DNA of 64,000 nucleotides, taken from the NCBI RefSeq assembly GCF_900299535.1, contig NZ_OMKE01000010.1, positions 186,001 through 250,000 of the forward strand, read 5' to 3'. Below, in pieces: positions 27,662-35,458 of this stretch (its first letter is position 1; each line of letters starts with the position of its first letter). The DNA comes from Aquimarina aquimarini. Its GTDB lineage: Bacteria; Bacteroidota; Bacteroidia; Flavobacteriales; Flavobacteriaceae. A program made the position numbers and the translations under genes. The notes below the pieces were generated by a model. That model saw only the letters and a program-made list of their open reading frames with translations. It was not told where the DNA came from and did not search any database.

Positions 27662-28558
27662 TTATAAATTCCAAAAATTGATTTGACTTTCTTCGATTTC
27701 TTGAATCTCTGTGAGATTTATATCCATACGGTACATAATTAATTCTGTAAATCGATTTGTAGCAAATTCTTGATTGTATCCATTTGAATAGAGAATTCCA
27801 GCACCATTGGTAGCAGTACAACGACCCAGCGTATAATTACCAGTTCTGAGTACAGTTCCTGATCGCCTTATCGTTTGGGCAATATTTGCACGAATAAATG
27901 AAAATTGTTGCCATTGATTATTAGTATTAGATGCATGTCGTACAGGATTGCTACAGCAAATACCAGAGTCAAAATAAACTCTGTTATTGGTCCAGTTAAT
28001 ATGAATAGACCACCTGTCTCTACTTACTCCAGCTCGTCGGGTACCAAAAGAAAATTGATTATTAGAAGTAGAATATAGTACAGTAAGTATAGTTCCGTTA
28101 ACTCCTGCATTGGTCAATAGTTGTATACTAGTATTGATATCTAATCTGTCATTGATACCATCGCCAAAAAAATAGGGCCTTACTGGGTTTGTAATAAATC
28201 GAGGTTGAAAAGCATTTGTGTTTTGAATAGCATTTCTACCCAATCCACTTTGATCATACCAAATAACGATAAATACATTTGCACCGCCTCGCCAGGTATT
28301 AATTGCTTCAACATCTACTATGTCATTGTCTGCCCATCCAAAATCTTGTTCCATATTGTCACTATCTCTTCTTAGCCGGATCAATGGGCCGTTGTAGTCG
28401 GATTCTAATACACGCAAAGAATAGGCAAAACTAATATTGTTTAATTTTTCATCAAGAATATGAGAAGGCCTAATAGTAGGGAAGTGGTTGTATTGACCAA
28501 TCTGACTATGACAAAAGACTGAAAAGAGAAGGCATATAAAAAATAAAACTCTTGTCAT
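27662..28558 (-). CDS. Secreted GH54/concanavalin-fold-like protein
   Basis: The 298-residue product starts with a signal peptide (MTRVLFFICLLFSVFCHSQ). Residues about 43-115 (AYSLRVLESDYNGPLIRLRR, DVEAINTWRGGANVFIVIWYDQSG) resemble the start of the alpha-L-arabinofuranosidase B (GH54) catalytic domain, which has a concanavalin-like fold with a YDQSGNGN motif. The pattern continues with FSFGTRR and an aromatic-rich end. The arabinofuranosidase activity is doubtful, because I cannot confirm the catalytic Glu and Asp; a glycan-binding (LamG-like) role is an alternative. It lies 5 bp downstream of the next gene, so the two form one transcript. Confidence 0.75.
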   Translation of the reverse strand: MTRVLFFICLLFSVFCHSQIGQYNHFPTIRPSHILDEKLNNISFAYSLRVLESDYNGPLIRLRRDSDNMEQDFGWADNDIVDVEAINTWRGGANVFIVIWYDQSGLGRNAIQNTNAFQPRFITNPVRPYFFGDGINDRLDINTSIQLLTNAGVNGTILTVLYSTSNNQFSFGTRRAGVSRDRWSIHINWTNNRVYFDSGICCSNPVRHASNTNNQWQQFSFIRANIAQTIRRSGTVLRTGNYTLGRCTATNGAGILYSNGYNQEFATNRFTELIMYRMDINLTEIQEIEESQINFWNL

Positions 28559-28563
28559 ATCAA

Positions 28564-29076
28564 TTAATTTCTTTTTAAATCTCCTGTAACATGAAAAACG
28601 TTTGTACTAGTGCTTACAATTCCTGCTCCTGCATCTAATCCAGCAGTTTTAAATCTAAGTAGCCTATTTTTAATAGTAACACCTCCTGCTCCAGATATAG
28701 TTATTTTTCCATTTCCAATTTGATAAATACTAATATTATAACCTATAGGAAGACCATTAGGAATAGTTAATGTAATATCTGTTATACTATCAAATGTTAA
28801 AATATTTCCGTTATCGTTCTCTGTAAGTGTATAATTTCCTGTTTTAGGAAATACAGAAGGAGGAGTTAATAATTCTTTCCATTCTGTACCATTAAATTCA
28901 AAAACCTTTTTTTTATCAGTATCAAATATCAATGCTCCTTCTTGTATTGTTATAGTTGATATACTATTAATATCTGCTGTAGTAGCTCTTGGGAGTACTA
29001 ATAGTGCATTTGCATCAATTTGTGAAATAGCATGAATAGAAGAAGTAAATAATACTAAAAACAATAGTTTTCTCAT
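28564..29076 (-). CDS. Small secreted protein, tail/adhesin-like
   Basis: The 170-residue product has a signal peptide (…SSIHAISQ) and then LPRATTADI, GALIFDTDKKKVFEFNGTEWKEL, a segment that recurs in Flavobacteriia surface proteins that carry a short 'value shown by the text' domain. The C-terminal half, ENDNGNILTFDSITDITLTIP and KITISGAGGVTI, has the regular beta pattern seen in phage tail-fibre-like or pectate-lyase-like solenoids. It is the first gene of a two-gene unit with the GH54-like protein. The function is unknown. Confidence 0.72.
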   Translation of the reverse strand: MRKLLFLVLFTSSIHAISQIDANALLVLPRATTADINSISTITIQEGALIFDTDKKKVFEFNGTEWKELLTPPSVFPKTGNYTLTENDNGNILTFDSITDITLTIPNGLPIGYNISIYQIGNGKITISGAGGVTIKNRLLRFKTAGLDAGAGIVSTSTNVFHVTGDLKRN

Positions 29077-29180
29077 AACAAAAATGGATAAGAAGAGTGC
29101 AAAAAAGGCTTACTAAAGTTTTAATACTTCTGTAAGCCCTGATTTTATGTGATTTCTAATTTTAAATCAGAAAAAATAGA

Positions 29181-29819
29181 TTATTTTCCAAAAAGTCCTC
29201 CGAGGAGTCCTCCTAATCCACCTTTTTTGCCTCCACTATTACTTAACAACATACCAGCAACATCATCAAGGATACTTCCATCACCATCTGCATCTAGAAA
29301 AGATTCTATCAATGATTGTTGTTGCGATCCTCTAGCTCCACCAGAAAGGTTTCCAAGTAGACTGGTTAATCCATTGGTATCTGTTACATTGTTTTGCTGT
29401 GCTTGTTTACCAAGAACTCCCATAAGAATAGGGGCAGCTACTTTTAATATTTGAGCAACAGAACCAGCATCGATACCAGATTTTTGACTTAGTGCATTTT
29501 CTACAGCAGGTTGTTTACCTCCTAAGATGTGACCAAGAATACCAGCACCATCATTAGTAACACTTTGGTCAACACCACCTTCGAACAAACCTCCTAGGTT
29601 ATCCAATATTCCTCCGCTATGTTTACCAGTAATAGCTCCTAATAAGCCTGAAGCTCCTTCTGGAGTTGCTGCATTTTTTTGCATTGCTCCCATTAATACA
29701 GGCATAGCCATACTTAATAAACTTCCAGTTTTATCCTCAGATTGTCCTGTTTGTGAACTTACACCATTGATAATCTGCTTACCTACTGGGCTATTCAAAA
29801 GTTCTAAAATTCCTGACAT
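29181..29819 (-). CDS. DUF937 domain protein
   Basis: The 212-residue Gly/Ala-rich protein has no clear signal peptide. It matches the DUF937 family (MSGILELLNSPVGKQIINGV..., VLMGAMQKNAATPEGASGLL, APILMGVLGKQAQQ). A calcium-like DADGDGSILDDV loop near the end recalls a dockerin/EF-hand motif, and the final residues are a Gly-rich GGLGGLLGGLFGK tail. No function is established. It lies just downstream of serA on the same strand, but a terminator separates them. Confidence 0.85.
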   Translation of the reverse strand: MSGILELLNSPVGKQIINGVSSQTGQSEDKTGSLLSMAMPVLMGAMQKNAATPEGASGLLGAITGKHSGGILDNLGGLFEGGVDQSVTNDGAGILGHILGGKQPAVENALSQKSGIDAGSVAQILKVAAPILMGVLGKQAQQNNVTDTNGLTSLLGNLSGGARGSQQQSLIESFLDADGDGSILDDVAGMLLSNSGGKKGGLGGLLGGLFGK

Positions 29820-29940
29820 AGTAAAATATATTTTTTTTAATGAATTTAAATTTACATTTTTAATATTAAAATTCAGAATTTGAAGTCATTTTATTTTGAT
29901 TAAAATAGGATGAAATGCAATTTTATAAGGTAAAAAGTAT

Positions 29941-29976
29941 AAAAAAACGTCATTTCCGTAATGGAGATGACGTTTT
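29941..29976 (-). terminator. Intrinsic terminator of serC-serA
   Basis: Read on the minus strand, the arm complementary to 29963-29976 pairs with the arm at 29944-29957 (core AAAACGTCAT/ATGACGTTTT, one G-U type mismatch), with loop 29958-29962. It is followed by a T-run opposite the A-tract at 29941-29947. It lies 23 bp after the serA stop. Confidence 0.88.
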
Positions 29977-29998
29977 ACTATACAGTTAGTTTTTATAA

Positions 29999-30949
29999 TT
30001 AATTCAGAATATCTATAATTTGATCTGCTAGTTCTTGACCGATACGATCTTGAGCTTCACCTGTGGCTGCACCAATATGTGGTGTCAAAGATATTTTGCT
30101 ATTCATTAATACCTTGATTGCTGGATTAGGTTCATTTTCAAATACATCAAGTCCTGCAAAACCAAGTTTTCCTTTTTCTAAAGCATCTACCAATGCTACT
30201 TCATCAATTACACCACCTCTTGCAGCATTAATGATTCCAGCACCATCTTTCATCTGCTCAATTTCAGGTTTTCCGATAACGTACTCTTTTTGTGCAGGTA
30301 CATGCAGTGTAAAAAAGTCTGAATTTTTAAGTACTTCTTCTTTAGAAACTGTTTTAATTTTGAAATTCAAAGATTGCCCATCAAAAAAGTCAATAGGGAT
30401 TTCTATCTCATCAATAAATGGATCATACGCAATAACATTCATACCTACTCCGATTGCTATTCTTGCTGTTGCCTGACCAATACGTCCAATACCAATAACT
30501 CCAAGAGTTTTACCTCTAAGTTCTATACCAGAACCATAAGCCTTTTTAAGATTTTTGAATTTACTATCACCTTCCAGAGGCATATTACGATTAGAATCAT
30601 GTAAAAATCGTACGCTTCCGTATAAATGAGCAAAAACTAATTCGGCAACAGAACCAGAAGAAGCTGCAGGAGTATTTATAACATGTAATCCTTTTTCACG
30701 AGCATACGCCACATCTATATTATCCATTCCTACACCACCACGACCAATAATTTTGAGAGAAGGACAATTGTCAATAATATCTGTTCTTACTTTGGTGGCA
30801 CTACGAACCAGTAATACAGTAATTTCGTTTTCGTTAATATAATTAACTAATTGATCTTGAGCTACAGTTGTTGTCAAAACTTTGAATCCTTTTTTTTCTA
30901 AAGCTTCAATACCACTTTGAGATACCCCGTCGTTTGCTAATACTTTCAT
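29999..30949 (-). CDS. serA: D-3-phosphoglycerate dehydrogenase, short form
   Basis: SerA oxidises 3-phosphoglycerate to 3-phosphohydroxypyruvate, the first step of serine synthesis. The 316-residue enzyme has the NAD-binding GVIGIGRIGQ (about 150-159) and catalytic R244, E273 and H291 in the RGGVIDE...ENEP...TPHIGAATGEAQ context. It lacks the C-terminal ACT domain used for serine feedback in longer forms, as is usual in Bacteroidota. It lies 40 bp after serC in the same direction. The identity within the 2-hydroxyacid dehydrogenase family is supported mainly by the serC neighbour. Confidence 0.93.
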   Translation of the reverse strand: MKVLANDGVSQSGIEALEKKGFKVLTTTVAQDQLVNYINENEITVLLVRSATKVRTDIIDNCPSLKIIGRGGVGMDNIDVAYAREKGLHVINTPAASSGSVAELVFAHLYGSVRFLHDSNRNMPLEGDSKFKNLKKAYGSGIELRGKTLGVIGIGRIGQATARIAIGVGMNVIAYDPFIDEIEIPIDFFDGQSLNFKIKTVSKEEVLKNSDFFTLHVPAQKEYVIGKPEIEQMKDGAGIINAARGGVIDEVALVDALEKGKLGFAGLDVFENEPNPAIKVLMNSKISLTPHIGAATGEAQDRIGQELADQIIDILN

Positions 30950-30989
30950 TATTATAAATCTTAAGTTTTTAGTTTTACATCTATATTGG

Positions 30990-32054
30990 TTATGCTTTTC
31001 GTTCTAGGTCACCCATTATGTCAACAAGTGTAGCTACGCTTTCTAGAGTCATTGCGTTATACATACTGGCTCTATACCCTCCAATACTTCTATGGCCATT
31101 AATTCCATTGATACCAGCTTCGTTCCACATAGCGTCAAAAGTTTCTTTTAGATCTTCATTTGCCAGTGTAAAAGTTGCATTCATATTTGATCTATCTTCC
31201 TTGGAAGCGAATCCTTTAAAAAGAGGATTGAGGTCAATTTCAGAATAAATTAATTTTGATTTTTTTTCATTTAATTCTTCTATAGCAGCAATACCACCTA
31301 GTTTCTTAAGCCATCTCATGGTAAGCATAGAAACATAAACAGAATATACAGGAGGAGTGTTAAACATACTTCCTTTACTTATATGCACTTGATAATCCAG
31401 CATTGATGGGATTTGTCTTTCTATTTCACCAAAAATATCCTCTTTGACTATAACCAAAGTAGCTCCTGCAGGACCCATATTTTTCTGTGCACCCGCATAG
31501 ATTATACTAAATTTAGAAAAATCTAATTGTCTTGAGAATATATCACTACTCATATCACATACAAGAGGAACATTAGTAGAAGGAAATTCTTTTAATTGTG
31601 TACCGTAGATAGTATTATTACTGGTAAGGTGTAAATAATCTAGATCATTAGGTATATCAAACCCTTTAGGGATAAAATTAAAATTGGAATCCTTTGATGA
31701 AGCTACTTCTATAATTTCTCCAAAAAATTTAGCTTCTTTAAGAGCTTTATCACTCCAAGCTCCAGTATTGAGATAGCCTGCTTTTGTTTGTAATAAATTA
31801 TAAGCTGTCATTAAAAACTGAGTACTGGCTCCACCTTGAAGAAATAAAGCTTTGTATCCTTTACCTTCTAGGCCTAATAATTCTAGAGCGAGACTACGAG
31901 CTTCCTCCATAACATCAACAAAATCTTTGCTACGATGTGATATTTCTAGAATAGAAAGCCCCGAGTTATTAAAATCTAACACTGCTTGTGATGCTTCTTT
32001 AAATACTTCTTGTGGTAAAATACAAGGACCAGCGCTAAAATTGTGCTTTTTCAT
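30990..32054 (-). CDS. serC: Phosphoserine aminotransferase
   Basis: SerC transfers an amino group from glutamate to 3-phosphohydroxypyruvate to give phosphoserine, and also serves pyridoxal-phosphate synthesis. The 354-residue product from the ATG at 32054 (MKKHNFSAGPCILP) has the family N-terminus and PLP-binding K191 in AGAQKNMGPAG. An upstream in-frame start at 32084 would add ten residues unlike the family, so I use 32054. It forms a pair with serA, 40 bp downstream. Confidence 0.96.
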   Translation of the reverse strand: MKKHNFSAGPCILPQEVFKEASQAVLDFNNSGLSILEISHRSKDFVDVMEEARSLALELLGLEGKGYKALFLQGGASTQFLMTAYNLLQTKAGYLNTGAWSDKALKEAKFFGEIIEVASSKDSNFNFIPKGFDIPNDLDYLHLTSNNTIYGTQLKEFPSTNVPLVCDMSSDIFSRQLDFSKFSIIYAGAQKNMGPAGATLVIVKEDIFGEIERQIPSMLDYQVHISKGSMFNTPPVYSVYVSMLTMRWLKKLGGIAAIEELNEKKSKLIYSEIDLNPLFKGFASKEDRSNMNATFTLANEDLKETFDAMWNEAGINGINGHRSIGGYRASMYNAMTLESVATLVDIMGDLERKA

Positions 32055-32287
32055 GTGATAATGTTTGTTGTTTTTAATAACCACATGGAATCTTTGACAA
32101 TTATAATCATGTATCCAATATTATTTTATACAATGATTAATTTAATTGTGTCAGTTTCATCAGTAGTTTTATTGTTGTTAAATAGAATGGTTTTATTGTC
32201 TTTTCTTTACTTTAAAACAGCGTTAGAGAAAACAAGACAAAGGTGCTAATAATATGATACATATTCGTTATCAAAATGATAAATTAT

Positions 32288-33349
32288 TTAATTAATTTTT
32301 GCTAAAAATTGAATTATATCGATACCATCTGCATAATCTGAAAGACTCGGTTGCTGAGTTTGTCCGAATTCAATATTTTCTGAGGACAAGGCTGGACCTA
32401 CAATACATTGTATCTTATCTTTATCACTTTGTATTTTTTGATTCAATACATCTATTGAATCATACGTTTCATAAAATAGTGTGGCAATGGGAGATGCATA
32501 ACTTGTATCTTCTTTTAGCATTAGAAAACCGTTTTCTAATAACTTATAATTACTCATAAGATATACAGCTTTGTTATAATCATAATTATTAGCATATTTT
32601 GCGCTGTTAATAATATCATGATAGGAATATATAGCTTCAAAAAAAGAATCAAAATTATAGTCTGTTGGAACCATTATTTTGGATACACTTCTGCAACCTA
32701 AACCATAATATCTAAAAATATCTTCCCCTAGAGCATTTAATTGTTCTTTACTTTCGTTTCCTGTAAGAATTGCAATAGAGTTTCTGTTCTTGCGAATGAT
32801 ATTAGGAACTTTACCAAAATAATATTCAAAATAACGTGCAGTATTATTACTTCCTGTAGCAATAATAGCATCAAAATTTTTAAATTTATCAGAGGAAAAG
32901 GTTATTGATTGCTCAAACCTAGGTTCAATAGCAATTAGATAAGAAGCAAGAAAAGGTAGTAATTGATTGTCATTAGAAGATTGTTTTACAATTACATGGT
33001 GTCCAGAAATCAATACACAAAGAAAATCATGAAAACCAACTAATGGTATATTTCCTGCCATGATAATACCTACAGTTTTTGGTTTTACTTCTTTTATAGT
33101 ATAAGAAGATAACCATTCTGTTAAGTTGTTTTGAGTAAGTGCATTACTCCATTGTTGAATAGAGAAAATAACATTTTCTTCTGTAAACCATCCATTATGG
33201 TGTACTGCAGAAGTAATCTTATTTGTCATCTTGTCAAAAAAATCATCATTTGCAAGGATATGGCTAACTTTCTCATAACCAGTGTTTTTGAATTGATTTA
33301 AGAACTTTCCTAATTCAGAAAAAGCTTTGATACGGTCATTTAATAACAT
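32288..33349 (-). CDS. LuxC-like acyl-CoA reductase
   Basis: The 353-residue product matches the LuxC acyl-CoA reductase family, which reduces an acyl thioester to an aldehyde with NADPH through a covalent Cys intermediate; the segment GLGCRSVSKI fits the active-site Cys. It starts MLLNDRIKAFSELGKFLNQF and has the nucleotide-binding region TVGIIMAGNIPLVGFHDFL. No other lux genes are near, so this is not bioluminescence; the substrate is unknown. It diverges from the ferredoxin gene across 66 bp and lies upstream of serC-serA on the same strand. Similar neighbourhoods occur in other Bacteroidota. Confidence 0.9.
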   Translation of the reverse strand: MLLNDRIKAFSELGKFLNQFKNTGYEKVSHILANDDFFDKMTNKITSAVHHNGWFTEENVIFSIQQWSNALTQNNLTEWLSSYTIKEVKPKTVGIIMAGNIPLVGFHDFLCVLISGHHVIVKQSSNDNQLLPFLASYLIAIEPRFEQSITFSSDKFKNFDAIIATGSNNTARYFEYYFGKVPNIIRKNRNSIAILTGNESKEQLNALGEDIFRYYGLGCRSVSKIMVPTDYNFDSFFEAIYSYHDIINSAKYANNYDYNKAVYLMSNYKLLENGFLMLKEDTSYASPIATLFYETYDSIDVLNQKIQSDKDKIQCIVGPALSSENIEFGQTQQPSLSDYADGIDIIQFLAKIN

Positions 33350-33355
33350 CTCTTA

Positions 33356-33387
33356 TTTGTTTATCACTAGTTTACGAGTTATTTTTG
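33356..33387 (+). promoter_or_regulatory. Promoter of the ferredoxin gene
   Basis: TTTG at 33356-33359 and TATTTTTG at 33380-33387 are 20 nt apart. They sit 28 bp before the ferredoxin start, within the divergent gap to the acyl-CoA reductase. Confidence 0.72.
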
Positions 33388-33415
33388 TGCTACAAATTTA
33401 GAATAAAAAAGAGCT

Positions 33416-33763
33416 ATGGCAATTATAATAACAGATGAATGTATAAACTGTGGTGCTTGTGAGCCAGAATGCCCAAATACTGCAATTTATGAAGGTGCAG
33501 ATGACTGGAGGTATGCTGATGGAACAGATCTTGAAGGAGATGTTGTCCTGCCTGGTGGAAAAAATGTGAATGCCGATGAGGCACAAGAGCCAGTAAGTGA
33601 TGAGATATATTTTATCGTCGCTGATAAATGTACTGAATGTAAAGGTTTTCATGAAGAGCCACAATGTGCAGCTGTATGCCCTGTGGATTGTTGTGTTCCA
33701 GATGAAGATATAGAGGAAAGCGATGATTTCTTATTACAGAAACAAGCTTTTCTACATAAATAA
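33416..33763 (+). CDS. 2[4Fe-4S] ferredoxin
   Basis: The 115-residue small acidic electron carrier has [12 protein letters not shown] at residues 9-20, then an extended loop, then CTECKGF...[10 protein letters not shown], giving two clusters in the pattern of the long-loop 'Allochromatium-type' ferredoxins. Its acidic C-terminal tail fits a redox partner surface. It is divergent from the LuxC-like reductase and ends in a good terminator. A role as electron donor to that enzyme is not implied, since LuxC enzymes use NADPH. Confidence 0.95.
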   Translation: MAIIITDECINCGACEPECPNTAIYEGADDWRYADGTDLEGDVVLPGGKNVNADEAQEPVSDEIYFIVADKCTECKGFHEEPQCAAVCPVDCCVPDEDIEESDDFLLQKQAFLHK

Positions 33764-33788
33764 GAAGGTTTAATATAACTTATAGTAT

Positions 33789-33817
33789 AAAAACCTGCCT
33801 TAAAGCAGGTTTTTTTA
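33789..33817 (+). terminator. Intrinsic terminator of the ferredoxin gene
   Basis: AAAAACCTGC (33789-33798) pairs with GCAGGTTTTT (33805-33814) across loop CTTAAA and runs into a T-tract. Confidence 0.9.
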
Positions 33818-33879
33818 TGGTCATTTTTTAAATTTTAGTATTTTCGTTGCAAAACAACCTCAAATCAAAAAAATAAAAA

Positions 33880-34473
33880 ATGACAAAAAAAATAGCAATC
33901 TTTGTTTTATTTACAGTAATCTCTATTACTTCTTATGGTCAATATCGTTGGGAAGTTTCTGCGGGAGGTACTTTTTCTAAATTAAATCTTGATAATACAG
34001 AAACTACTGGAGGAGCTGGCTTTTATGTTAATGCTGGATATGGATATGTAATGGGGGTGAGAGCCAGAACTAGTATTGTATTTTCTTTAGACCTTTTACA
34101 ACGTAATAGTGAGATAGAAGGGCAAGGGGATGCAAAAACCCTTCAAGTTGGTTTTAATCCAAAATTTAGATACTTAACGGGAGATGGTAAAGACAGGTTT
34201 CGTGGTTTTATTAATGTAGGGCCTTCTTTTAGAGTAAATACAAATTTTGAAATAAACGGAATCGAATTAGAAGATGAAGCTTATGAGAAACTAATTATTG
34301 GTGGGGTATATGGTGTAGGATTTTCTCAAATGATTGGAGAGATGTTTGATGTCATCGCAGAAGTAGGAGTTATGAATGATTTTGTTGATAATATTACTGA
34401 TACCAATAGTAAGTTTTTTGATGTATATGCAAGGGTAGGAGTTCGGTTTAGAATCTATGATGCAAGACGATAA
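33880..34473 (+). CDS. Outer-membrane beta-barrel (PorT-like) protein
   Basis: The 197-residue exported protein has a signal peptide ending SYGQ and a small barrel of alternating strands (YRWEVSAGGTFSKLNLD, GGVYGVGFSQMIGEMFDVIAEVG, FFDVYARVGVRFRI). It matches the outer-membrane beta-barrel (Pfam OMP_b-brl) type common in Bacteroidota; the role is unknown. Upstream, a TATTTTCG -7-like box at 33839-33846 with GTTGCAAA following is shared with the acyl-CoA carboxylase promoter. The gene ends at a strong palindromic terminator. Confidence 0.85.
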   Translation: MTKKIAIFVLFTVISITSYGQYRWEVSAGGTFSKLNLDNTETTGGAGFYVNAGYGYVMGVRARTSIVFSLDLLQRNSEIEGQGDAKTLQVGFNPKFRYLTGDGKDRFRGFINVGPSFRVNTNFEINGIELEDEAYEKLIIGGVYGVGFSQMIGEMFDVIAEVGVMNDFVDNITDTNSKFFDVYARVGVRFRIYDARR

Positions 34474-34500
34474 CCTTATATAGGTAAAAATAAACGATGT

Positions 34501-34530
34501 AAAAAAGTTCCAAAATTTTGGAACTTTTTT
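34501..34530 (+). terminator. Perfect palindromic terminator
   Basis: The 30-bp sequence is a perfect palindrome (AAAAAAGTTCCAAAA then its reverse complement), giving a hairpin with a T-run and serving the barrel gene; it is symmetrical, so it can also act on the minus strand. Confidence 0.9.
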
Positions 34531-34646
34531 ATGTTTATAATATTTTTTCTAATTAATTAGAGAAAGGAAGTAATAAGCAAAAAATAAAGCGCAATTCCAT
34601 TTGAGAACGCGCTTCTATAAAAATAGTTACTTAGACGATGAATGAT

Positions 34647-35051
34647 TTAATACTCCATCAATGCATCTCTGTATTCTTTTAGGTCAGATATATTCATTCT
34701 ATTATTTAGACTTTTTGTAAGCGAAACCAAGTATTTAAGACTCTCTACAGGATCTACAGTTGTCTGATTGGCTACTTCTGCACCTTCTTCTATAGGTTCA
34801 TCATCTGGAATTGGTATGAGAAACGAATTGTTTTGTTCTATATGTTCATAGGTAAATCTAAGGACTTTTACTACGAGTGGAACTTGCTGTTCTAAAGCAT
34901 ACGTTCTTAAATTTTTAAGATCTTCTATCAGTGTATCTGTATTAATACCTGTTTTATCAAGATCTTCCAGAATTTTATCAATTAACTTGATTGCTTTTTT
35001 ATTTTCCAAATGGGTAAAATTATGTGGATGATTAACTACTAACGATTGCAA
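34647..35051 (-). CDS. Conserved hypothetical helical protein
   Basis: The 134-residue acidic protein has no signal or membrane segment. It looks helical, with HLENKKAIKLIDKILEDL and DLKNLRTYALEQQVPLVVKVLRFTYEH, and ends in a polar stretch NRMNISDLKEYRDALMEY. I do not recognise the family. It stands alone upstream of the barrel gene's terminator. Confidence 0.7.
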   Translation of the reverse strand: MQSLVVNHPHNFTHLENKKAIKLIDKILEDLDKTGINTDTLIEDLKNLRTYALEQQVPLVVKVLRFTYEHIEQNNSFLIPIPDDEPIEEGAEVANQTTVDPVESLKYLVSLTKSLNNRMNISDLKEYRDALMEY

Positions 35052-35458
35052 ATTTAAATTTTTCCTGCTTTATGGAGAATCAATTCAAAGGATTTATTTG
35101 TAGAAATATTAGTTTTATTTTATTTAGTATAATTTAACATTATTTTGATTTTTAATGTAAAATACTGATTATCAATTAATTAAATGTGTTTTGTGGCTTT
35201 TGTAATATTATTCCAGCTAAAGTTTGAGGTAAAACCGTAACCTAGTTTGAGACAAACCTCTTTATCTTTGACAGGTATTCCAATTACAATTTTTCCCTTA
35301 CTTTTTTTGTTTTCCCCAACACTTACCTCCTTAATCCTAAGGAGGTAAGTTCTTCTTAGACCATTTCTAAAATAGATGCTTTATATCTTTTTTTGAGTTT
35401 AACTGGTTGTATTCAAGTGTTTTGTGTTTTTGTTTTTTTGGAAATAAAGTGAGTTTTT
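35052..35458. other. 407-bp gap downstream of the amylase gene
   Basis: It holds the start-less 66-codon frame and a perfect hairpin ACTTACCTCCTTA (35321-35333) / TAAGGAGGTAAGT (35338-35350), loop ATCC. No T-tract follows on either strand, so it is not a typical terminator. The remainder is AT-rich without recognised signals. Confidence 0.6.
35183..35380 (-). pseudogene. 66-codon open frame without start, possible gene remnant
   Basis: Reading leftward from 35380 to a TAA at 35180-35182 gives a run of 66 sense codons with protein-like composition, for instance KGKIVIGIPVKDKEVCLK and KLGYGFTSNFSWNNIT, but no ATG. TTA-AGC just upstream closes the frame. It may be a degenerate end of a former gene or a chance frame; I cannot name a family. 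A perfect 13-bp hairpin at 35321-35350 lies inside it. Confidence 0.35.

Noticed and set aside
30063..30604. Open frames antisense to serA
   Set aside because: Shadows of a well-conserved enzyme gene.
32288..33349. Bioluminescence operon because of the LuxC-like gene
   Set aside because: No luxA, luxB, luxD or luxE-like gene is nearby.
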